DNA of 64,000 nucleotides from Echinarachnius parma (Eukaryota; Echinodermata; Echinoidea; Clypeasteroida; Echinarachniidae). The stretch spans positions 1-64,000 of the forward strand of contig JBAMJV010003959.1 of the NCBI GenBank assembly GCA_037951105.1. Reading direction: 5' to 3'. Both the position numbers and the translations under genes were made by a program. Positions 39,101 through 42,140 of this stretch are shown one piece after another. Each line of letters opens with the position of its first letter. The stretch's first letter is position 1. Below the pieces are notes generated by a model. It ran no database searches. It was not told where the DNA came from and saw only the letters and a list, made by a program, of their open reading frames with translations.

Positions 39101-40432
39101 ATTCAACTTCCCATTTAGCTTCATAAAGGCTCACTGGCTGTAGAGGCTGAAATATTGATGTTCTCTAAAAAATGCAAAGAGGTTTGTTAGTTTGAAAATG
39201 AAGTACCCCTTTTCAGATATTTGTGTGTGCGTGAACATTTTGAATTGAGAGTCATCAGAGAGTAGCTATAGCCAGAGCTCTGGCCAGGAACCCACACATC
39301 CTCCTGTTACTGAAGAAAGCCTGAACAACCCTTAAATCACTTGTTATCCTGTTCATCCATTCTAATCCCTTCTAATCTCTCTTCTCAGGGCTACGACACC
39401 TTGGTGGGTGAGAAGGGAGCCCAGCTGTCTGGAGGTCAGAAGCAGAGAGTGGCTATAGCCAGAGCTCTGGCCAGGAATCCACGCATCCTTCTGCTAGATG
39501 AAGCTACCTCAGCTCTGGACACGGAGAGTGAAAAGGTAACATATATATATATATATATTCATACATTGCTCTTACATCTTCCACCTAAATGTAGATGTCC
39601 CCTTACACATTCTGTGACCAAATTTGACAATTACCACCCGGAATACAACTTTCTTTATAATATTAACACTCAAGGGGGTGTTTCACAAAGATCCTAAGTT
39701 GAACTTAACTCTTAGTTGGACTTAACTATTATGGAAAGCCATTTGTAGCCTTGGAATACAATATATTCAAAAGCAAATAAAAATCAAGAATTTTAAAATT
39801 TTCATAAATGTTGCATTAAGAACATGAAATCTCCTTGATAAAAGAAAATATTTATGGTTTAATCAACATTTCATGCTTTTGAAAAAGGACTTTTACAACA
39901 ATTGACCATAATGACCATAATGCACCGCTGAATATGGAACCTAGATACATAGCGGCGCCCTATAAATGCTATATGTTATCCAGGGCTCAACACTAGCACT
40001 TGCCCGCTTGCCCAGGGCAAGTAAAAATTGGTGTCGGGCAAGTAAAATGTCATAAATTGTCTAGTTTGCTTGCCCGAACAGGCAACTAAATAATTGTTCA
40101 ACTACAAGAGAACAATGTAATTTCATGTGTTAATCTCATTTAGAAGTAAGACTGAGTGCAAGTAGATTTCATATTGGGGCAAGTCAAAATTGTATTATCA
40201 TTAGTATCTTCTTTTCTTTTCTTTCTTGAAGGTCGTTCAAGATGCTCTGGACAATGCCATGCAGGGGCGGACGTCCATCGTGATCGCCCATCGGCTGTCC
40301 ACCGTCCAGAATGCCGACGTCATCGCCGTGGTGAGGGACGGGGTTGTCGTCGAGTGCGGTAGCCATCAGGAGCTGCTCAACGCCAAGGGTCACTACTACA
40401 CACTGACCGGGGGTCAAATGACCGCAGAATAA
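1..40432 (+). CDS. ABCB1: ABCB1-type full ABC transporter (P-glycoprotein-like), 25 exons, 5' partial
   Basis: This is a full ABC exporter (TMD1-NBD1-linker-TMD2-NBD2) of the plasma membrane; relatives use ATP to pump amphipathic xenobiotics or lipids out of cells. The 25 exons listed below join in one frame to 1307 residues plus a TAA stop; human P-glycoprotein has 1280. NBD1: A-loop Tyr 432, Walker [10 protein letters not shown] 458-466, Q-loop Gln 506, LSGGQ 562-566, Walker B ILLLDE 582-587, H-loop His 618. NBD2: Tyr 1074, GESGCGKST 1100-1108, Gln 1148, LSGGQ 1205-1209, ILLLDE 1225-1230, His 1261. Both sites have the catalytic Glu, unlike the asymmetric ABCC and ABCB11-type pumps. The acidic/basic linker, residues 664-725, carries RQLSF and SRHAS, plausible kinase sites. 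The start codon and promoter lie left of the window. ABCB4 or ABCB11 orthology cannot be excluded from sequence alone, but the ABCB1/4/11 clade is certain. Confidence 0.95.
308..947. mobile_element. Foldback element with 9-bp target-site duplication (Mutator-like MITE)
   Basis: The ends tagatcgacaaatctatcgc and its reverse complement bound the element; the 9-mer gttgttaaa flanks it directly at 299-307 and 948-956. A second pair of arms (about 455-540 and 797-890) makes it a long hairpin. The left arm has an extra 75 bp or so. A 9-bp duplication with long inverted repeats fits Mutator-like elements (established for the superfamily). No transposase is visible. Confidence 0.8.
954..1591. mobile_element. 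Terminal-inverted-repeat element, about 0.64 kb
   Basis: The left end aaagggacaggtccactttt is mirrored by a right end reading aaaagtggatctctcccttt. No coding capacity is seen, so it is probably a MITE. The 9-bp duplication of the foldback at 308-947 overlaps this element's left boundary. Confidence 0.6.
1825..3299. mobile_element. Large foldback element, arms about 630 bp
   Basis: Sequence from 1825 to about 2455 is repeated as its reverse complement from about 2665 to 3299, with small differences (for example ttttttgctataatcttgg versus ccaagattatagcaaaaaaa). The 210-bp centre is unrelated AT-rich DNA. No transposase ORF is visible. Confidence 0.8.
3598..4190. repeat. Polypurine (GGA/GAA) tract
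   Basis: Nearly 600 bases with almost only A and G on the + strand, built from gaggag and gaagag steps. The Pro/Ser-rich reading frames on the opposite strand are artefacts of this composition. It lies in intron 1-2 of ABCB1. Confidence 0.85.
4288..4520. repeat. Second polypurine block followed by polypyrimidine block
   Basis: GA-rich from about 4288 to 4430 and CT-rich from about 4467 to 4518, forming an imperfect inverted pair just upstream of ABCB1 microexon 2. Confidence 0.7.
4727..4760 (+). CDS. ABCB1: ABCB1 exon 2: 34-nt microexon
   Basis: The sequence between ccatttag and GTAAGT completes a Lys codon from exon 1 and then encodes [11 protein letters not shown], corresponding to the KKPTVSVFSM stretch before TMD1 in vertebrate P-glycoprotein. 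It enters with phase 2 and leaves with phase 0, exactly as needed to connect exons 1 and 3. Confidence 0.8.
5375..5813 (+). mobile_element. Repeat family T1, copy 1 (about 440 bp, TIR-type)
   Basis: Starts ttaaaggggaccaccaggca and ends gggtggtggtaccctttaa, an imperfect terminal inverted repeat. Five copies are in this window. Internal landmarks are acccaacattttgcaaagg and tatttcctggttcc. Non-coding. Confidence 0.75.
5855..6241 (-). mobile_element. hAT-like MITE, family A copy 1 (387 bp)
   Basis: Bounded by taaggctgagtc and gactcagcctta, and flanked on both sides by the 8-mer attgtcat (5847-5854 and 6242-6249). An 8-bp target-site duplication is the hallmark of hAT transposons. It is reversed relative to copies 2 and 3. 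Confidence 0.85.
9700..10200. repeat. TCATCA-rich minisatellite with roughly 110-130 bp higher-order unit
   Basis: The phrase tcagttcatcatttccgata recurs about four times with catgcatccccac and gtcatgctcatcttcatta in between. It forms reading frames rich in Ile/His/Ser that are not genes. Confidence 0.75.
10745..10920. other. GC-rich, CpG-dense block inside the 4.8-kb element
   Basis: GC content rises sharply, with runs such as gcggcccgccgcgccgcc. No conserved protein is read in any frame. It could be a promoter or a captured fragment; nothing decides between these. Confidence 0.4.
12080..13150. other. AT-rich intron stretch without recognisable features
   Basis: Part of ABCB1 intron 2-3. 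Apart from simple AT richness I see no repeat boundary, coding signature or RNA gene here. Confidence 0.5.
13154..13369. mobile_element. TIR MITE, about 215 bp
   Basis: gaccggctatagcaaaaccc at the left end and gggttttgctatatagccgg at the right end form an inverted repeat of about 25 bp including the adjoining tgcac/gtgca. Non-coding. Confidence 0.7.
13686..13750. repeat. G-run/C-run hairpin
   Basis: tacctattcaattggggggg is followed about 25 bp later by a C-run and cagttgaatgggtatc, an inverted repeat with homopolymeric core, preceded by taataataaagc-like AT-rich sequence. Confidence 0.6.
14074..14370 (+). CDS. ABCB1: ABCB1 exon 3: elbow helix, TM1, first extracellular loop, TM2
   Basis: 99 codons in phase 0. 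It begins [10 protein letters not shown] (elbow helix). TM1 is around [15 protein letters not shown] Pro-rich extracellular loop follows with one N-glycosylation sequon, NQT, which is the family position for glycosylation. TM2 ends AVMVAAYVQ, matching VAAYIQ of vertebrate P-gp. Acceptor is ttgttag and donor GTAATA. A broken second copy of its last part lies about 320 bp downstream. Confidence 0.96.
14501..14693 (+). pseudogene. Broken partial copy of ABCB1 exon 3, split by a MITE
   Basis: gatgccgaaaaatgccctca up to ctttacgta (14501-14530), then after an insertion gcctcgcggtgatggtggca to attcag|GTAATT (to 14693), repeat exon 3's 3' end and donor. In frame the second part reads [12 protein letters not shown] against [12 protein letters not shown] in the real exon. 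It shares downstream intron sequence too. Confidence 0.8.
14535..14656. mobile_element. MITE inserted in the exon 3 copy (122 bp)
   Basis: Ends tacagtatcagtcaaattaa and ttattttgaccaatactgta are a roughly 28-bp imperfect inverted repeat; an inner palindrome (aatccctattgat ... atcaatagggatt) is at the centre. Removing it rejoins the exon copy. Confidence 0.75.
14740..14815. repeat. SINE-tail-like repeat (tttatatagcgct family)
   Basis: ataataataatatttatata followed by gcgcttaatac and a reversed aagcgc. The same tail recurs at 9590-9665, 28365-28440 and 34120-34200; at 28275 it is attached to a tRNA-like head. Confidence 0.5.
15145..15278 (+). CDS. ABCB1: ABCB1 exon 4: TM2 end and intracellular coupling region
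   Basis: Encodes [20 protein letters not shown] and then [19 protein letters not shown]. The QEI-WFD and GEL-RL motifs are characteristic of intracellular loop 1 of ABCB exporters, which contacts the nucleotide-binding domains. Acceptor is ctaacag and donor GTAAGT; two bases carry over. Confidence 0.96.
15325..15570. repeat. G-run and tttgcccgaatat tandem repeat
   Basis: After a run of G at about 15325-15337, the phrase tttgcccgaatatgacatgg recurs about five times with roughly 26-30 bp spacing up to 15570, in ABCB1 intron 4-5. Confidence 0.65.
16048..16614. mobile_element. TIR element, family 'aaagggatagttgag' (about 565 bp)
   Basis: Starts ttaaagggatagttgagttc and ends actcaactatccctttaaa. 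A related reversed piece ends at about 47130 and a forward piece begins at about 47700. The right end is 39 bp from exon 5. Confidence 0.7.
16653..16729 (+). CDS. ABCB1: ABCB1 exon 5: coupling helix to TM3
   Basis: Encodes [20 protein letters not shown], the DD..(K/R)I.EGIGDK motif of intracellular loop 1, and runs into TM3. Acceptor is atcctacag and donor GTGCGT, with a one-base carry-over. Confidence 0.95.
17290..17425. repeat. Imperfect palindrome
   Basis: atgcccatctgaatgaattt is mirrored by attcggatgggcatatgt, and caatcagtgttctaatgctc by gagcaatataacactgattg, around a short centre. Confidence 0.65.
17511..17950. mobile_element. TIR element (440 bp)
   Basis: Left end taccgtactgactggcgtaa, right end ttacgccggtcagtacggta: a 20-bp inverted repeat with two mismatches. 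Internal ccgcat motifs are also inverted (cgccgcatgctgactttg near the left, cgccgcatcccgactttg near the right). Non-coding. Confidence 0.75.
18464..18816 (+). mobile_element. Repeat family G2, copy 1 (truncated by insertion)
   Basis: Begins aaagggatctagtaactttg and contains aggtatgagggaaccgctag. The right end (aagtccata...) resumes after the element at 18817-19330. Other copies start at 24743, 34708, 43407 and 57640; a reversed one is at 62866-63235. Confidence 0.65.
18817..19330. mobile_element. TIR element with possible 3-bp duplication
   Basis: gggtggaattctcat at the left and gagaattccaccc at the right are flanked by act on both sides (18814-18816 and 19331-19333). A 3-bp duplication is compatible with PIF/Harbinger or CACTA-type elements (inference). 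It interrupts the G2 repeat. Confidence 0.65.
19868..19962 (+). CDS. ABCB1: ABCB1 exon 6: TM3-TM4
   Basis: Encodes [20 protein letters not shown] and a hydrophobic continuation ending GGFMAY. This matches the GF-GF--GW-LTLVI signature between TM3 and TM4. It ends in phase 0 before GTGAGT. Confidence 0.96.
20033..20784 (+). repeat. Dispersed 'cggaggcat' repeat, copy 1
   Basis: Starts ttatgcctccacaacgaagt, has a GTCC/TACG run, then about 145-bp internal units with tcaaacttggtatgagtgta and tcaaggtcacaggactca, and ends gcggaggcataattttcgac plus cgaagatccatctagtt. Other copies: 53459-54368, 61990-62437, and a decayed one at 32831-33180. Confidence 0.8.
20817..21241 (+). mobile_element. Repeat family T1, diverged copy 2
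   Basis: Starts ttaaaggggaccacgatgca and ends tttggggtgtcgggtccctt. It follows the T1 internal order but with many changes. Confidence 0.6.
21403..21832 (-). mobile_element. Repeat family T1, copy 3 (reversed)
   Basis: Starts ttaaagggtaccaccaccca and ends cctggtggtcccctttaaa, the reverse complement of copy 1. It lies 160 bp from copy 2 and 80 bp from exon 7. Confidence 0.75.
21912..22036 (+). CDS. ABCB1: ABCB1 exon 7: intracellular loop 2
   Basis: Encodes [30 protein letters not shown] and [12 protein letters not shown]. The AYA-AG-VAEEV---IRTV-(A/S)FGG motif is diagnostic of ABCB full transporters. Acceptor is ccatacag and donor GTATGT. Confidence 0.97.
22362..22397 (+). pseudogene. Short decayed copy of ABCB1 exon 7 3' end
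   Basis: gggaagtcaacaggtaa, preceded by gagttggcgatgacaaa, resembles the exon 7 end gaaggaagtcaacag|GTATG. About 16 bases are convincing; the rest is weak. Confidence 0.35.
23150..23443 (-). mobile_element. tRNA-derived SINE
   Basis: On the minus strand the head reads taagctcagtcgggagagcg (A box) and ggttcgatccc (perfect B box), spaced as in a tRNA. It is followed by a non-tRNA body running to lower coordinates. The acceptor stem does not close, so it is not a tRNA gene. Confidence 0.7.
23461..23736 (+). pseudogene. Non-LTR retrotransposon ORF2 C-terminus (fragment)
   Basis: The open frame includes [20 protein letters not shown], a C..C-type region ([18 protein letters not shown]) and a C-terminal [10 protein letters not shown]. 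The LNR(I/L)RT.H..... C...ETV.H...DCP pattern is the zinc-knuckle tail of LINE reverse transcriptases. No polymerase domain precedes it, so this is a 5'-truncated remnant, as usual for LINE insertions. Clade uncertain. Confidence 0.75.
23813..23929 (+). CDS. ABCB1: ABCB1 exon 8: TM5
   Basis: Encodes [20 protein letters not shown] and the TM5 segment ending FSAYALAF, the family SYALAFWYG motif. A second copy of its 3' half with an intact donor lies about 180 bp downstream. Confidence 0.97.
24000..24375. repeat. GA-rich blocks around the exon 8 copy
   Basis: gaagaagagg-type purine runs flank the copy on both sides and occur after the real exon as well, consistent with a tandem duplication that included intron sequence. 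Confidence 0.6.
24041..24108 (+). pseudogene. Partial copy of ABCB1 exon 8 with intact donor
   Basis: From gtgatttcaggacttggact to gcattcta|GTGAGT. It reads [20 protein letters not shown] against [20 protein letters not shown], then AF. Of seven changed codons, five are synonymous. Upstream is purine-rich sequence with no acceptor-like tract. Confidence 0.8.
24522..24690 (+). CDS. ABCB1: ABCB1 exon 9: TM6 to NBD1 junction
   Basis: Encodes [22 protein letters not shown]6 ([12 protein letters not shown]) and [16 protein letters not shown], matching the ANARGAAYEIFKIIDN junction of P-gp. Acceptor is acttctctag and donor GTCAGT; it ends in phase 0. Confidence 0.97.
24743..25118 (+). mobile_element. 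Repeat family G2, copy 2
   Basis: Starts agggatctagtaactttttg and ends gacaatgttactagatccct, an inverted terminal motif. It contains actatccagtggatagtt and ggtatgagatgagata. Confidence 0.7.
25543..25779 (+). CDS. ABCB1: ABCB1 exon 10: NBD1 A-loop and Walker A
   Basis: 79 codons. The A-loop aromatic is the Tyr of FTYPTRPD, which stacks on the ATP adenine. Walker A is GSSGCGKST. It ends [11 protein letters not shown] before GTACTG. Two degenerate copies of its last 70 or so bases follow immediately in the intron. Confidence 0.98.
25850..25923 (+). pseudogene. Copy 1 of ABCB1 exon 10 3' end
   Basis: Open in frame, [20 protein letters not shown] then LDGR, against [20 protein letters not shown] then LDGQ. 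The Walker A Gly, Ser and Thr essential for ATP binding are altered (GCGKST to GCCKLT). The donor GT survives as gtcctgg. Confidence 0.85.
26015..26086 (+). pseudogene. Copy 2 of ABCB1 exon 10 3' end
   Basis: Same segment 165 bp further on (agatcaagtgggtgctgcta ... ggacga|gtcctgg). It carries in-frame TAG and TAA stops. Confidence 0.85.
26506..27565. repeat. Palindrome, GTCC array and 158-bp satellite
   Basis: A 31-bp palindrome (agctcatccggcccg ... cgggccggatgagct, 26506-26536) heads a GTCC/TTCC run (26555-26642). It is followed by five units of about 158 bp, each with tgcttcttctccttcatttc and tttatctggtagagctaact. Confidence 0.85.
27566..27775. repeat. T-rich low-complexity tract
   Basis: About 200 bases of ttttta, tttattt and tttgtttg steps. 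No feature beyond composition. Confidence 0.8.
27900..27985 (+). pseudogene. Partial copy of ABCB1 exon 11 5' end
   Basis: After ttttcatag it reads [20 protein letters not shown] and then VRLEPFLF, against [20 protein letters not shown] and VSQEPVLF. The frame is open but the Q-loop Gln is lost (SQEP to RLEP). A stop follows shortly. Confidence 0.8.
28027..28230 (+). CDS. ABCB1: ABCB1 exon 11: NBD1 Q-loop and helical domain
   Basis: 68 codons beginning [21 protein letters not shown]-loop is [10 protein letters not shown], followed by the helical subdomain [11 protein letters not shown] ending FISKLPK. Acceptor is aaatcag and donor GTGAGC. A frame-keeping partial copy sits about 130 bp upstream. 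Confidence 0.98.
28275..28440 (+). mobile_element. tRNA-derived SINE with tttatatagcgct tail
   Basis: gtgtggctagaataacggag and agttcgaaact are at tRNA A/B-box spacing, followed by an ataataatgataataacg run and gttatttatatagcgct. Related body sequence continues to about 28540. Confidence 0.6.
28592..28762 (+). CDS. ABCB1: ABCB1 exon 12: NBD1 signature and Walker B
   Basis: 57 codons: [15 protein letters not shown] signature LSGGQKQR, Walker B ILLLDEAT with catalytic Glu, D-loop SALD, ending QQALDK. Acceptor is tcctacag and donor GTACTG. Confidence 0.98.
28941..29130 (+). CDS. ABCB1: ABCB1 exon 13: NBD1 H-loop and start of linker
   Basis: Encodes [20 protein letters not shown] with the switch His, then [12 protein letters not shown] and the first linker residues GKGKGEE. 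It leaves one base, which joins exon 14 as an Asp codon. Confidence 0.97.
29173..29220 (+). pseudogene. Decayed copy of ABCB1 exon 14 5' end (first)
   Basis: gatgacgatgatgatgaaga then atcaagaaagtttagaggag repeats the Asp/Glu run and IKTVE region of exon 14, with a stop codon. Confidence 0.7.
29377..29440 (+). pseudogene. Copy of ABCB1 exon 14 5' end (second)
   Basis: Preceded by an AG (gtgattag) like the real acceptor. It reads [19 protein letters not shown] against [20 protein letters not shown] in the exon. It runs into a T-run and has no donor. Confidence 0.75.
29894..30039 (+). CDS. ABCB1: ABCB1 exon 14: acidic/basic linker between the halves
   Basis: Encodes an Asp/Glu run, then [28 protein letters not shown] and a second Glu run. 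Linkers in this family are charged and phosphorylated by PKA/PKC; RQLSF and SRHAS fit basophilic kinase sites (inference). Two decayed copies of its 5' end lie in the preceding intron, and its 3' end is the first unit of a tandem array running into the next intron. Confidence 0.9.
30015..30705. repeat. Tandem array of about five units spanning the exon 14 donor
   Basis: Units of about 130-160 bp contain aaggaggaagtggagg, attcttctttatgcccctga, aaaattggcaacgctgaatc and gcttcctgtgcagttgaac. The first unit begins within the Glu-coding end of exon 14, so the duplication breakpoint lies at the exon-intron junction. Confidence 0.75.
30872..31345. mobile_element. TIR element (about 475 bp)
   Basis: Starts ttaaagggacattccctctt and ends aagagggaatgcccctttaa. 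It contains two near copies of gttgtgcagatctctctcg. Non-coding. Confidence 0.7.
31821..31973 (+). CDS. ABCB1: ABCB1 exon 15: linker end and TM7
   Basis: Starts with a Glu run and then [20 protein letters not shown], the elbow helix of the second half (compare PVSFWRIMKLNLTEWPY). TM7 is [19 protein letters not shown], ending SEIIK. The donor GTACTC opens into the long CAT/CCA microsatellite. Confidence 0.97.
31974..32270. repeat. CAT/CAACAT microsatellite
   Basis: Starts at the donor of exon 15: mixed atcatc and accatt steps, then about a dozen catcaa hexamers (32107-32180), then catcat runs. Confidence 0.9.
32271..32493. repeat. (CCA)n microsatellite, about 74 uninterrupted units
   Basis: Pure CCA/CAC repeat of about 222 bp in a 619-bp intron between exons 15 and 16. 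The long poly-Thr, poly-Gly and poly-Val frames here are repeat artefacts. Confidence 0.95.
32593..32772 (+). CDS. ABCB1: ABCB1 exon 16: TM8
   Basis: 60 codons: [22 protein letters not shown]8 ([17 protein letters not shown]), then [20 protein letters not shown], the GE-LT-RLR---F---LRQ coupling motif. Acceptor is cttcttcag and donor GTTTGG. Confidence 0.97.
32831..33180 (+). repeat. Dispersed 'cggaggcat' repeat, decayed copy
   Basis: aggcattagaggcattattt, gtccgtccgtcc, tatctcaagatccggttagt, tgtacatatcggggtgacaa and ending aagattcatctagtt follow the order of the family. Internal units are deleted. Confidence 0.7.
33309..33392 (+). CDS. ABCB1: ABCB1 exon 17: intracellular loop 3
   Basis: 28 codons: [20 protein letters not shown] then ADASNVKG. 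The D--WFD-----TGAL--RL--DA--V-G motif of the second half is complete apart from Tyr in place of the usual Trp. Acceptor is gtctag and donor GTAAGT. Confidence 0.97.
33460..33790. mobile_element. SINE-body-like repeat
   Basis: ataatagcacataataatta is duplicated, followed by ctctatgcgcttcacaaa and a body with ctccctggggagcatacagc. The body resembles what follows the gcgctttacac tail at 28425. Confidence 0.4.
33874..34077 (+). CDS. ABCB1: ABCB1 exon 18: TM9-TM10
   Basis: 68 codons: [37 protein letters not shown] (TM9-10), ending [13 protein letters not shown]. The donor GTTGGT is unusually weak for this gene. Confidence 0.97.
34411..34511 (+). CDS. ABCB1: ABCB1 exon 19: intracellular loop 4
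   Basis: Encodes [20 protein letters not shown] and [13 protein letters not shown], aligned to the A-EAIENIRTV-SLTQE motif. Two bases carry over. A badly decayed copy of its 3' part lies at about 35128-35178. Confidence 0.97.
34708..35094 (+). mobile_element. Repeat family G2, copy 3
   Basis: Starts aaagggatctagtaactttg and ends ttactaagtccctttaa, with gtcccgtgattttattgtta inside. Confidence 0.75.
35128..35178 (+). pseudogene. Decayed copy of ABCB1 exon 19 3' part
   Basis: ccagaagacaaaatgtatca ... cataagcca resembles the exon 19 segment encoding [16 protein letters not shown]; the copy reads [14 protein letters not shown]. Confidence 0.5.
35487..35627 (+). CDS. ABCB1: ABCB1 exon 20: TM11
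   Basis: Encodes [22 protein letters not shown]11, then [20 protein letters not shown], matching CFRFGAYLV of P-gp with identical spacing across the exon 19-20 joint. Acceptor is cccccag and donor GTAAGT. Confidence 0.97.
35873..36140 (+). pseudogene. Two decayed upstream copies of ABCB1 exon 21 5' end
   Basis: ttttgcagggtaaaattcaa with gctggcatcctctcagttag (35873-35925) and gtgtctttgggatcgcattc (36026-36065) mirror the exon 21 start ggttgtctttggtattgcgt. Shared intron phrases (aaaattatgattaattt) show units of about 140-150 bp. Confidence 0.65.
36160..36316 (+). CDS. ABCB1: ABCB1 exon 21: TM12 to NBD2 junction
   Basis: Encodes [32 protein letters not shown] and YSKEGLKP, matching VVFGAMAVGQ and PDYAKAK-SA. 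Acceptor is ttttcag and donor GTAAGA. Decayed partial copies lie on both sides. Confidence 0.97.
36365..36460 (+). pseudogene. Decayed downstream copy of ABCB1 exon 21 3' end
   Basis: caaatatgtttataacccaa, tcgaaggaggggttgaaacc and agtaaaaattc parallel the real exon 21 end and donor (GTAAGA). Frame is lost. Confidence 0.65.
36735..37031. mobile_element. TIR element, family 'ggggtgtttcacaaagatc'
   Basis: Starts ggggtgtttcacaaagatcc and ends agatctttgtgaaacacccc. Truncated relatives start at 39675 and 58554. Confidence 0.75.
37275..37472 (+). CDS. ABCB1: ABCB1 exon 22: NBD2 A-loop and Walker A
   Basis: 66 codons: [20 protein letters not shown] with A-loop Tyr, Walker [10 protein letters not shown], ending [13 protein letters not shown]. 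Acceptor is acttgcag and donor GTAAGT. Confidence 0.98.
37509..37615. repeat. (TTCAATCA)n microsatellite
   Basis: About nine eight-base units of caatcatt, flanked by gatcaatcaatcaataac and gtcagtcggtc. Shorter caatcaatcaatc runs recur in each unit of the exon 23 array. Confidence 0.85.
37695..38541 (+). pseudogene. Array of five partial copies upstream of ABCB1 exon 23
   Basis: Copies begin at about 37695 (internally deleted), 37850 (diverged), 37990, 38169 and 38348; the real exon is at 38542. The last three have cttttcag or tttgttcag acceptors, read [20 protein letters not shown] and a Q-loop SQEPILF, then break after ACSI. Stops follow in the 37990 and 38348 copies. The 38169 copy stays open to a gtagat at 38298, giving a possible 129-nt phase-0 exon. 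Unit length is about 180 bp. Confidence 0.85.
38542..38745 (+). CDS. ABCB1: ABCB1 exon 23: NBD2 Q-loop and helical domain
   Basis: 68 codons beginning [21 protein letters not shown]-loop is VVSQEPILF, followed by [13 protein letters not shown] and FIASLPT. It is the only member of the local array that continues past the Q-loop into the helical subdomain and ends in a good donor (GTGAGT). Its acceptor is ttttTAG, whereas three upstream partial copies have CAG. Confidence 0.97.
38880..38945. repeat. Degenerate telomere-like CCCTAA tract
   Basis: taaccctaaccttaactcta and further accctaat steps, complementary to a TTAGGG-type repeat. Short and imperfect; interstitial. Confidence 0.6.
39250..39325 (+). 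pseudogene. Partial copy of ABCB1 exon 24
   Basis: Reads [21 protein letters not shown] then stop, against [20 protein letters not shown] in the real exon. Walker B Asp and catalytic Glu are destroyed. The first 60 bases are nearly identical. Confidence 0.85.
39389..39535 (+). CDS. ABCB1: ABCB1 exon 24: NBD2 signature and Walker B
   Basis: 49 codons: [20 protein letters not shown], Walker B ILLLDEAT with catalytic Glu, SALDTESEK. Acceptor is cttctcag and donor GTAACA. A partial copy with a broken Walker B lies about 130 bp upstream of it. Confidence 0.98.
39670..39910. mobile_element. Truncated copy of the 'ggggtgtttcac' TIR family
   Basis: gggggtgtttcacaaagatc and aacttaactcttagttggac match the left end of the element at 36735. 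The right terminus is missing. Confidence 0.6.
40232..40432 (+). CDS. ABCB1: ABCB1 exon 25: NBD2 H-loop and C-terminus
   Basis: Encodes [20 protein letters not shown] with the switch His, then [14 protein letters not shown], ending GGQMTAE and TAA at 40430-40432. The end position fits the short C-terminus of ABCB exporters. Acceptor is ttcttgaag. No poly(A) site can be chosen with confidence. Confidence 0.98.
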   Translation, partial: VVQDALDNAMQGRTSIVIAHRLSTVQNADVIAVVRDGVVVECGSHQELLNAKGHYYTLTGGQMTAE

Positions 40433-40982
40433 ATCATCAAACTCTGATTAAAAATGCAATTGAATAATTATATAGTCAAACCTGTGTGTAGACGGTGATC
40501 ACCTAGGTGGAAACAGGAAAAGTGGCCACTGTAGACAGGTGACCTTTACAGACATTTTAAAAAGGTAATTGTTTGTCTTTGCAGGGGATCACTGGCTGCT
40601 GTAGACAGGTGGCCACTATTAGACAGGTGTGACTGTATACATACATGCACAGCTATCGTGAAATTGGTCTTTCAATTCATTGCTTTAAAAAAAATATGTG
40701 GAAACGGTGAACATGCCTTTGTCTGCAGAAACAATGGCTCGCAAGCAGAATTAGACGACCGAAAATAATTAATCTCTGTATGAAAAAATATGCTACTACC
40801 ACGCCACCACTCGGAGCTGATAAGATAACCAAAGAATAATTTCAGGGAATTCTGAAAAAAATGTGTGAAGAAAAAAAAACACAGCACAGTACCCAGACTT
40901 TCTTTCCATATTTTGGCAAACGATCAAATAAACAACAAATAATTTATTACTATGAAAGTTCATCTGTATTGGTGGTTAATAT

Positions 40983-41404
40983 GAAATCTATTTTAAACTT
41001 TTGATCACAATACAAATATTTACCTCCAAAATTTTCGGCTGTCATCTACAGCCTTCGTCAGCGATGTGACCCGACTTGACCTTTCGTGACATAACGATTG
41101 ATCATCGGGTCGTAGACATTCGGTTGCTTGTATCGCCCCCCCGTCTCGGTTCAGTGAAGGTTGAAAGGCCCGGATGTAGATTGCAGATGTAGATGTAGGA
41201 AGCAATCTACATCCGGGCCTTTCAACCTTCACTGAACCGAGACGGGGGGGCGATACAAGCAACCGAATGTCTACGACCCGATGATCAATCTTTACGTCAC
41301 GAAAGGACAAGTCGGGTCACATCGCTGACGAAGGCTGTAGATGACAGCCGAAAATTTTGGAGGTAAATATTTGTATTGTGATCAAAAGTTTAAAATAGAT
41401 TTCA
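40983..41404. mobile_element. Near-perfect foldback, arms about 200 bp, loop about 15 bp
   Basis: aaatctattttaaacttttg at the left is mirrored exactly at the right end. The arms meet at gatgtagattgc ... gcaatctacatc around 41180-41205. Very few mismatches suggest a recent origin or continuous correction. No target-site duplication is evident. Confidence 0.85.
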
Positions 41405-41552
41405 ACAAATAATTTACTTGAAGAATGTGAAAGGTGCATTTACCTCATGTGCGGTAAAGTGACAGATGATAAATGATTTCTCTGCAGTACATCATATTTT
41501 GTTTTGAGTTGGAAAAGACCAGAAAGTTTTATTTCTATATTTGTGAGAGTGT

Positions 41553-41695
41553 GGTGGTATATTGGTTCTGGCTTTTGTCTGTCAAGATGAAGGTCGTGGG
41601 TTCGATGGCTACTCAACTAAAGCCAATTAGGTAATAGTGCTCTGCACACCTTGAGAATTTAATATAAATAAAGCGCTATTGTACGATTAGACTCA
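41553..41695 (+). mobile_element. tRNA-derived SINE
   Basis: tattggttctggcttttgtc ... gtcgtgggttcgatggc has A- and B-box-like elements at tRNA spacing, followed by gctctgcacacc and a tail aaataaagcgctattgta. Not a functional tRNA. Confidence 0.65.
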
Positions 41696-42058
41696 TATCA
41701 TTACACAGCTTGCAGTCATCAAGTCACCAAAGATTAGTAAACTAACTCTCAGTAGCTAAAATAGGTGCCTTGTTTACTTAACTTTAGTTAACATTTACTT
41801 AATATGTGTATTGTAACTGGAAAGGCATTTAGAAGTGACCAAATGATTACAATGAATTGATGTGTGTGATTCTAATATAGCCCTCGACTTATAAACACTG
41901 TACTATACTTAAATAGGGACCCGTATCATAACAATTAAAGATGAGAATCATTCAATCAATTATTATGGTTTATCAATTGATCATACAATCAAGTTATTAA
42001 TTGTACGATCAATCAATCAATTATACAATTTATTGTAAAGCTCACAGATGTGTACACT

Positions 42059-42140
42059 TAATTCCTTGACCACGGGAACTGAGTAGGTTGTGTACAAAGT
42101 CTACGGGGATTTCATAAACTCGTAGGGAATGGGTTAAGAC
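42059..42140. repeat. Short dispersed repeat 'gaccacgggaac'
   Basis: ttgaccacgggaactgagta ... gtacaaagtc ... atttcataaactcgtaggga ... atgggtta. Near copies are at 30698-30773 and 56817-56896, about 80 bp each. Confidence 0.65.
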
